DNA from: Pseudoduganella violacea
GTDB lineage: Bacteria > Pseudomonadota > Gammaproteobacteria > Burkholderiales > Burkholderiaceae_D
Reading direction: 5' to 3'
Length of the DNA: 64,000 nt
Assembly: GCF_014191875.1 (NCBI RefSeq)
Contig: NZ_JACHXD010000014.1
Span: forward strand, 81,872-145,871
Positions within the stretch are counted from its first letter, which is position 1, and each line of letters starts with the position of its first letter. Shown here piece after piece: positions 58,739-64,000 of this stretch. Both the position numbers and the translations under genes were made by a program. Below the pieces are notes generated by a model. That model was not told where the DNA came from. It made no database searches and saw nothing but the letters and a program-made list of their open reading frames with translations.

Positions 58739-60136
58739 ATGCACTCCATTTCCCGTATTCCCAAGGCCGGTACTGAGGCAGCATCCGCTGGCGCCGCGCC
58801 CAAAGTCGGTTTCGTTTCCCTCGGCTGTCCCAAAGCTCTGGTTGACTCGGAGCAGATCCTGACCCAGCTGCGCGCTGAAGGCTATGAAACCGCCAAGTCC
58901 TACGATGGCGCCGACCTGGTGATCGTGAATACCTGCGGCTTTATCGACGCCGCGGTGCAGGAGTCGCTGGATGCGATCGGCGAGGCGCTGGCGGAAAACG
59001 GCAAGGTCATCGTGACCGGCTGTCTGGGCGCGAAGAAGGATGCCGATGGCAAAGACCTGATCCAGAAGGTCCATCCGAAAGTGCTGGCCGTGACCGGTCC
59101 GCACGCGGTGGGCGAGGTGATGGCCGAGGTGCACACCCACCTGCCCAAGCCGCACGAGCCTTTCATCGACCTGCTGCCGCCGCAAGGCATCAAGCTGACG
59201 CCCAAGCATTACGCCTATCTGAAAATCTCGGAAGGCTGCAACCACCGCTGCTCCTTCTGCATCATCCCGTCGATGCGCGGCGATCTGGTATCGCGTCCGA
59301 TCGCCGAACTGATGCTGGAAGCGGAGAACCTGTTCAAGGCCGGCGTGAAAGAGCTGCTGGTGATTTCGCAGGATACGTCGGCCTATGGCGTCGACGTGAA
59401 GTTCCGTTCTGGCTTCTGGAATGGCCGTCCCGTGAAAACCCATATGACCCAGCTGACCGAAGCCCTGGGCCAGCTGGCCAAGCAGTACGGCGCCTGGGTG
59501 CGTCTGCACTATGTCTACCCGTATCCGCACGTGAATGAAATCATTCCGATGATGAGCGGCGGCCATATCCTGCCTTACCTTGACGTGCCGCTGCAGCACG
59601 CCCATCCCGATGTGCTGAAGCGCATGAAGCGCCCAGCCTCCGGCGAGAAGAATCTGGAGCGCATCCAGGCCTGGCGCGCGATGAATCCGGATCTGGTGAT
59701 CCGTTCCACCTTCATTGCCGGCTTCCCTGGCGAAACCGAGGCCGAATTCGAATACCTGCTGGACTTCCTGAAGGAAGCGCAGATCGACCGCCTGGGCTGC
59801 TTCGCCTATTCGCCGGTCGAAGGCGCAACCGCCAATGAGCTGGAAAATCCGGTGCCGGAAGAGGTGCGTGAAGAACGCCGCGGCCGCGTCATGCTGCTGC
59901 AGGAAGAAATTTCGCGCAAGCGTCTGCAGTCCAAGGTCGGCAAGACCGTCAAGGTCCTGATCGACGAGCTGACCCCGAGCGGCGCGATTGGCCGTTCCGC
60001 CGCCGATGCGCCGGAAATCGACGGCGTGGTCTACGTGAAGAAGCCTTATGAGCCGCACAAGAAGCTGGCCGTGGGCCAGTTCTATGACGTGGAAATCACC
60101 AAGGCCGACGCCCACGATCTGTGGGGCGAAGCTTAA
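58739..60136 (+). CDS. rimO: Ribosomal protein S12 methylthiotransferase RimO
   Basis: 465 residues from ATG 58739. A longer frame upstream passes through the repeats and is not real. N-terminal UPF0004 domain with Cys30 (FVSLGCPKALVDSE), Cys66 (NTCGF) and Cys95 (VTGCLG) binds one 4Fe-4S cluster; radical-SAM Cys167, 171 and 174 (EGCNHRCSFCIIPSMRG) bind the other. A TRAM domain closes the protein. It methylthiolates the conserved aspartate of S12. Single gene with its own promoter and terminator. Confidence 0.96.
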   Translation: MHSISRIPKAGTEAASAGAAPKVGFVSLGCPKALVDSEQILTQLRAEGYETAKSYDGADLVIVNTCGFIDAAVQESLDAIGEALAENGKVIVTGCLGAKKDADGKDLIQKVHPKVLAVTGPHAVGEVMAEVHTHLPKPHEPFIDLLPPQGIKLTPKHYAYLKISEGCNHRCSFCIIPSMRGDLVSRPIAELMLEAENLFKAGVKELLVISQDTSAYGVDVKFRSGFWNGRPVKTHMTQLTEALGQLAKQYGAWVRLHYVYPYPHVNEIIPMMSGGHILPYLDVPLQHAHPDVLKRMKRPASGEKNLERIQAWRAMNPDLVIRSTFIAGFPGETEAEFEYLLDFLKEAQIDRLGCFAYSPVEGATANELENPVPEEVREERRGRVMLLQEEISRKRLQSKVGKTVKVLIDELTPSGAIGRSAADAPEIDGVVYVKKPYEPHKKLAVGQFYDVEITKADAHDLWGEA

Positions 60137-60168
60137 GCGGCGCTTCTCGACGCGGAGACAGTACAATG

Positions 60169-60203
60169 AAAGGCGGATCGGCATAAGGCCGGTCCGCCTT
60201 TTT
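60169..60203 (+). terminator. Rho-independent terminator after rimO
   Basis: AAAGGCGGA pairs with TCCGCCTTT and CGGC with GCCG, forming one long stem with a loop near ATAAG and followed by a T-rich run (TTTTTCTTTTC). It begins 32 bp after the rimO stop and ends 13 bp before metC, so rimO and metC are separate transcripts unless read through occurs. Confidence 0.85.
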
Positions 60204-60216
60204 CTTTTCTCGCCCC

Positions 60217-61386
60217 ATGAACAAGACCAAGTCCCTGCAAACTGCCCTGATCCACACTGACTACACGGCCCCCGAAGGCTTTGCCGCTTTCCCCAGCGCC
60301 ATCCACCACGCATCGACTGTGCTGTTCAAGGATGTGGCGGCCATGCGCTCGGGCGACTGGAAAGAGAAGAACGCCTATACCTACGGCTTGCACGGCACGC
60401 CCACCACTTTCACGCTGGAAGCGCGCCTGGCCGAAATCGAGGATGGCAAGCATTGCCTGCTGGCGCCGAGCGGCTTGTCGGCGATTTCGATGGTCGATTT
60501 CGCGCTGCTGAAATCGGGCGACGATGTGCTGTTGCCGGACAATGTGTATAACCCCAACCGGGAGCTGGGCCGCTGGTTGGCGCGCGACTTCGGCATCAGC
60601 GCGCGCTATTACGATCCGATGATCGGCGCCGGCATCGCCCAGCTGATCCAGCCCAACACGAAGCTGATCTGGACCGAAGCGCCCGGCTCGGTGACGATGG
60701 AGGTGCCGGACCTGCGCGCCATCTGCGCCGCCGCGCATGCTCGTGGTGTGGTGGTCGCGCTGGACAATACCTGGTCGGCCGGCCTTGCCCTGCGCGGTTT
60801 CGATCTGGGCGTGGACATCATCATGCAGGCGCTGACCAAGTACCAGTCGGGCGGCTCCGACGTGCTGATGGGCGCCCTGATTACGCGTGACGATGGCCTG
60901 CATGAGCGCCTGAGCATGGCCCATATGCGCCTTGGCCTTGGTGTGGGTGCCGACGACGCCTACCTCGTGCTGCGCGGCCTGCCCACCATGAAGCTGCGCT
61001 TCGACGCGCACGACGCGGCCGCGCGCAAGGTCGCCACTTGGCTGGCGGCGCGCCCCGAAATCCACAAGATGCTGCATCCGGCTTTCGAAGACTGTCCCGG
61101 CCACGAGATATGGAAGCGCGACTTCAGCGGCGCGGGCGGTCTGTTCTCGGTGCTGTTCGATGCGCGCTTCAGCGAAGCGCAAACCGACCGCTTCGTAGAT
61201 TCGCTCAAGCTGTTCAAGATCGGCTATAGCTGGGGCGGCGCCAACAGCCTATGCGTGCCTTACCGCATCCAGGCCATGCGTAGCCATTGGAAGGAAGAGG
61301 GTACGCTGGTGCGCTTCAATATCGGCTTGGAAGACCCGGATGATCTGATCGCCGATATCGAACAGGCCTTGGGGGCGATGGTCTAA
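60217..61386 (+). CDS. metC: Cystathionine beta-lyase MetC
   Basis: 389 residues of the Cys/Met metabolism PLP family. Start LQTALIHTDYTAPEGFAAFPSAIHHASTVLF (landmark HHASTVLF), YGLHGTPTTFTLEARLAEIE, and PLP Lys208 in QALTKYQSGGSDVLMG. The -ALTKYQSG- and AIHHASTV motifs are those of MetC (beta-lyase) rather than MetB. It makes homocysteine from cystathionine in methionine synthesis. Only 13 bp separate it from the terminator, so its promoter must overlap the end of rimO or the terminator; I could not place it. Confidence 0.92.
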   Translation: MNKTKSLQTALIHTDYTAPEGFAAFPSAIHHASTVLFKDVAAMRSGDWKEKNAYTYGLHGTPTTFTLEARLAEIEDGKHCLLAPSGLSAISMVDFALLKSGDDVLLPDNVYNPNRELGRWLARDFGISARYYDPMIGAGIAQLIQPNTKLIWTEAPGSVTMEVPDLRAICAAAHARGVVVALDNTWSAGLALRGFDLGVDIIMQALTKYQSGGSDVLMGALITRDDGLHERLSMAHMRLGLGVGADDAYLVLRGLPTMKLRFDAHDAAARKVATWLAARPEIHKMLHPAFEDCPGHEIWKRDFSGAGGLFSVLFDARFSEAQTDRFVDSLKLFKIGYSWGGANSLCVPYRIQAMRSHWKEEGTLVRFNIGLEDPDDLIADIEQALGAMV

Positions 61387-61391
61387 GCTTA

Positions 61392-61814
61392 TTAGTTACA
61401 TTGGATTTGCTTGATTTCCAGCCCGCTGCCGCGCCGTTTTGCGTACTCAATACTGCAGGAGCGGTAGTGTGAATCGAGTTGGCGGACAGCCATTACCGTG
61501 GTGCCACGATAGCTGCATCCCAGCCAGTAAGCATGTTGGCTGTTGGGAGGCAAAGACCAGCGTGCAGTTAGTTTTTTCGCGCCGACTTGCTCATCCGGCA
61601 CCAGGGAAGCCTGCTCTCGCGGATGGCCAGAGTAAATTCCGGCATTCTCAAAGTAGTGCTGGGCGGGTTCGGCTAACATTTCCCAACCTGCAACCTCGTT
61701 TGCCTTCGGATGAGTCTGGATCTGAGGCGGGCAGTTTAATATTTCCCCAGATGATGTGCGCGCGAAAAGGACAAGGGCGGCTGGGACAATTAGATAGAGC
61801 GATATCTTGTGCAT
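61392..61814 (-). CDS. STY0301-family-like secreted protein
   Basis: 140 residues. Signal peptide (LYLIVPAALVLFARTSSG), then LNCPPQI, AGWEMLAEP, IYSGHPREQASLVPDE, WSLPPNS and YWLGCSYRGTTVMAVRQLDSHYRSCSIEY (landmarks CPPQ, WLGCSYRGT). The spacing of CP, GW, W, W-GC-Y and C is that of the small periplasmic STY0301 family, as far as I recall it. Its function is not known to me. It follows the BPSL0067-like gene by eight bases. Lower GC than the flanks suggests transfer. Confidence 0.6.
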   Translation of the reverse strand: MHKISLYLIVPAALVLFARTSSGEILNCPPQIQTHPKANEVAGWEMLAEPAQHYFENAGIYSGHPREQASLVPDEQVGAKKLTARWSLPPNSQHAYWLGCSYRGTTVMAVRQLDSHYRSCSIEYAKRRGSGLEIKQIQCN

Positions 61815-61822
61815 GATGATGT

Positions 61823-62062
61823 TTACTCAATCACATAATATGTTGTGCCTTCATTACTACGTGAATAGCTTTTAGTATTAAAGCGAATGGTTCGTCTACT
61901 GACTCTACCTTTGCTATTCCATTGATTCAAGGCAACTATACCATTTTTGCCATGGCTCAAATAGATAGCGGCATGCTTCAACACATTTGGTATTTCCTTG
62001 GCGTTGGCATAGCGTTCCTTTGCGGATATTTCCGGCTCCGTTACTTGAAGGATGTAAGGCAT
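61823..62062 (-). CDS. Short BPSL0067-like protein, probably N-terminally or internally truncated
   Basis: 79 residues from ATG 62062, after GAGGAG; a longer start at 62131 lacks a ribosome-binding site. The segment HAAIYLSHGKNGIVALNQW and the ending TYYVIE resemble the C-terminal half of BPSL0067-like proteins, which elsewhere carry an upstream Cys and fold as small papain-like peptidases. Here the region before HAAIYLS is too short for such a Cys-containing part. It is AT-rich. Upstream are 226 bp of AT-rich DNA without a gene. The family call is from memory and low certainty. Confidence 0.45.
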   Translation of the reverse strand: MPYILQVTEPEISAKERYANAKEIPNVLKHAAIYLSHGKNGIVALNQWNSKGRVSRRTIRFNTKSYSRSNEGTTYYVIE

Positions 62063-62288
62063 GATAAAACTCCTCGGTAGTGTATCCCGAAGCATATTTA
62101 TTTTAAGAAATACTTTGTTGCTGATAGTCAAGTTTATGGCGGGAAGCGATTCATGCCAAGAATGAGGATTTTTTGAGATTGCGCAAATTCATTAAACTCA
62201 GCCATTGATTTAATCGAACTTTATGGTTTAATAACGCTTGGGCATATTGACAAGATTGATAACTCATCAGTAGTGAGCGGAGGTTCCC

Positions 62289-63689
62289 ATGAAGACCCGC
62301 AAGACCGCTGTAGGCATCAGTGTCGCCGTCGCAATCGCCATCCTTCCGGGCCTGGTGCATACCCAGGACAAGGGCCAGCCGCCGCCATCGAGCTATATGC
62401 CGGTGGTGGCCAAGGAAGACTTCAATATCACTTACCAGCGCATGAAGGCCGCCAAGGCGGGCTTGATGCGGCGCCAGGCCGAGTTGCTGGCGGGGCGCTA
62501 CGACCTGTCCAACAAGGCCGCGCCGGGCGTGACCATGTTCCGTGGCAAGCCGGTGCAGGAGGGCGTGCGCGTCAAGCTGCCGCGCGGCACCAGCTGGGCC
62601 GAGCTGGCGGCGCTCAGTCCCGACGAGGTCCGTAACCGCGACCTGTTCCCGACCGGTTTCCTGCCGCTGCCGCATCCGAACCATCCGGAAGGCGGCATGC
62701 TGTTCCCGCAGTTCCATATCGACGAAATCCTGAAGCAGGAGGCGCGCGACCTGAACCGCTTCGATCTGGAATTCGACTTGCCGGACCATTTCCTGCCTGA
62801 GTTCCCGGCGCCGATCTTCCTGACCACGCGGCCGGATCTGGGCGACGTCTCCAAGGGCAAACAGCTGACCATCGATAACTTCTACGATATCTTCAACGGT
62901 ACGCTGAATCCCAAGCAGCTGGAAGGCCTGCGCCTGCTGTTGACGCCTTTCCCGCAGCAGCAGTTCAACCAGACCGAGGACCGGCGTTCGACGAAACCCA
63001 GCCGGGGCGTGGCCTGTTTCGATTGCCACGCGAATGGACATACGAATGGTTCGACCCATCTGGTCGGCGATATCCGTCCCCAGCCTTTCCGCCATCGCAT
63101 CGAGACGCCGACTTTGCGCGGGGTGAATATCCAGCGCCTGTTCGGCTCCCAGCGCGGCCTGAAAACCATCGAGGACTTCACCGAATTCGAACAGCGCGCC
63201 GCCTATTTCGACGGCGATCCGGTGATCGCCACCAAGAAGGGCGTGAATATTCTGGAGCGCGGCAGCCAGGTGCATTTCATGAGCGAATTCCAGTCCCTGC
63301 TCGACTTCCCGCCCGCGCCCAAGCTGGATGTCTTCGGTAAGCTCGATCCGAAGAAGGCGACGGCGGCCGAGCTGCGCGGCCAGACCATCTTCCACGGCAA
63401 GGGTCAATGCGTGAGTTGCCACGCGCCGCCGTTCTACACCGATAACCTGATGCACAACCTGAAGACGGAGCGCTTCTACAAGCCGCGCACGATTGCCGGC
63501 CACACCATGGTGGGCGATGGTCCGATCAAGACCTTCCCCCTGCGCGGCATCAAGGAGTCGCCGCCGTATCTGCATGACGGCCGCCTGCTGACGCTGGAAG
63601 ATACGGTGGAATTCTTCAACCTGGTGCTGGAGACAAAGCTGGACGAGAAAGAGAAGGCCGATCTGGTGGCCTTTTTGCGAGTCCTGTAA
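62289..63689 (+). CDS. Di-heme cytochrome c peroxidase-like protein with long N-terminal extension
   Basis: 466 residues. Signal peptide near 1-25. Two heme-c motifs: CFDCH at 243-247 and CVSCH at 374-378. The end PPYLHDGRLLTLEDTVEFFN is a hallmark of the CcpA/MauG superfamily. The first 240 residues contain no heme and are longer than in classical bacterial peroxidases. It is periplasmic and takes electrons from small cytochromes to reduce hydrogen peroxide or to oxidise another substrate. AGCGGAGG precedes its ATG. Upstream 226 bp: TTGACA at 62247 without a fitting -10. Confidence 0.85.
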   Translation: MKTRKTAVGISVAVAIAILPGLVHTQDKGQPPPSSYMPVVAKEDFNITYQRMKAAKAGLMRRQAELLAGRYDLSNKAAPGVTMFRGKPVQEGVRVKLPRGTSWAELAALSPDEVRNRDLFPTGFLPLPHPNHPEGGMLFPQFHIDEILKQEARDLNRFDLEFDLPDHFLPEFPAPIFLTTRPDLGDVSKGKQLTIDNFYDIFNGTLNPKQLEGLRLLLTPFPQQQFNQTEDRRSTKPSRGVACFDCHANGHTNGSTHLVGDIRPQPFRHRIETPTLRGVNIQRLFGSQRGLKTIEDFTEFEQRAAYFDGDPVIATKKGVNILERGSQVHFMSEFQSLLDFPPAPKLDVFGKLDPKKATAAELRGQTIFHGKGQCVSCHAPPFYTDNLMHNLKTERFYKPRTIAGHTMVGDGPIKTFPLRGIKESPPYLHDGRLLTLEDTVEFFNLVLETKLDEKEKADLVAFLRVL

Positions 63690-63691
63690 GG

Positions 63692-63720
63692 AACAGCCCC
63701 GTCAAAAATGCGGGGCTGTT
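63692..63720 (+). terminator. Hairpin after the cytochrome c peroxidase-like gene
   Basis: AACAGCCCC, loop GTCAAAAATGC, and GGGGCTGTT form a nine-base stem starting three bases after the stop. The following ATCTGTTC is not a clean T-run, so termination may be partial. Confidence 0.65.
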
Positions 63721-64000
63721 ATCTGTTCAAGACCACAATAAAATATTTCTAATGCTAAGGTATTAACAACTAATATATGTCAATGTAGATGAAGCATTCT
63801 TCAGATCAAACAATAATTTTTTGTGAAATTATGAAATTTTAGGCCGTCTGATGGAAATTTTCCTGCCGACTGATTGAGTTTCTATATTTTCATTTATGTT
63901 TTCATGCTAGGGAAGCACTGATTAATTCATCAGGCGCTGCTCCGCGCGGCAGTCGGACCTGAGACAATAGCGGCATCCCCACTGTTCGCCATCGGCCATG
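63721..64000. other. Gene-free AT-rich tail, possible insertion-sequence end near 63911
   Basis: These 280 bases hold no supported gene. 63721-63900 is strongly AT-rich. From about 63911 the composition jumps to GC-rich, beginning GGGAAGCACTGATTAATTC, which looks like the terminal repeat of an IS5/IS1182-type element, and an ATG stands at the very last bases. If so, a transposase would begin just beyond the window. The other end of the element is not visible, so this is a weak call. Confidence 0.3.

Overview
The window is high-GC (visibly well over 60 %), densely packed bacterial chromosome. Family-level clues point to a betaproteobacterium of the Oxalobacteraceae (Massilia / Duganella / Janthinobacterium type): a class I polyhydroxyalkanoate synthase next to phaR, then rimO and metC; the rluD-pgeF pair divergent from bamD; a MSHA pilus locus; and several acyl-CoA dehydrogenase operons. 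This placement is an inference from gene content and remembered gene order. I saw no rRNA or tRNA gene, no CRISPR array and no prophage.

Layout. 1-3.1 kb: a valine-catabolism operon on the minus strand (mmsA, then an acyl-CoA dehydrogenase cut by the window edge) behind a clear cobalamin riboswitch and a palindromic operator. 3.2-9.1 kb: a membrane protein plus an SDR-type epimerase, a secreted or anchored amidohydrolase, and a two-subunit acyl-CoA dehydrogenase pair. 9.1-14.5 kb: a c-di-GMP synthase response regulator and a 1503-residue hybrid histidine kinase, overlapping by four bases. 15-18 kb: an operon of a histidine phosphatase, an APH-type kinase and an ACAD10/11-like dehydrogenase.

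18.0-32.8 kb: fourteen minus-strand genes, nearly all touching or overlapping, form one apparent operon for a complete type IV pilus / type II secretion-like machine (ExeA-like ATPase, secretin, TPR protein, GspE, GspF, GspL-like, PilN/PilO-like and PilP/MshK-like proteins, pilin-type proteins). An ABC exporter is built into it: its ATPase is the first gene and its permease lies near the other end. 32.9-48.7 kb: a second, separately organised machine, recognisable as the MSHA pilus system (mshE, mshG, mshF, mshA; then mshQ-C-D-O-P on the opposite strand; then mshI-J-K-L-M-N). The two machines are divergent from a 114-bp gap and are paralogous part by part.

48.7-55.9 kb: an HD-GYP-like protein with a broken HD motif, an aminotransferase, a coiled-coil membrane protein, a PIN-domain protein, yaaA, bamD, rluD and pgeF. 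56.0-61.4 kb: phaC, phaR, a pair of REP-like palindromes, rimO and metC. 61.4-64.0 kb: a small STY0301/BPSL0067-like gene pair, a di-heme cytochrome c peroxidase-like protein, and an AT-rich tail that may enter an insertion sequence.

Working together: both pilus-type export ATPases carry tandem N-terminal MshEN-like repeats, a known c-di-GMP-binding module. The same window encodes an intact diguanylate cyclase and an HD-GYP relative directly after mshN, so c-di-GMP control of the two surface machines is a reasonable hypothesis. The acyl-CoA dehydrogenases, the methylmalonate-semialdehyde dehydrogenase and the PHA genes indicate an organism that turns over acyl-CoAs heavily.
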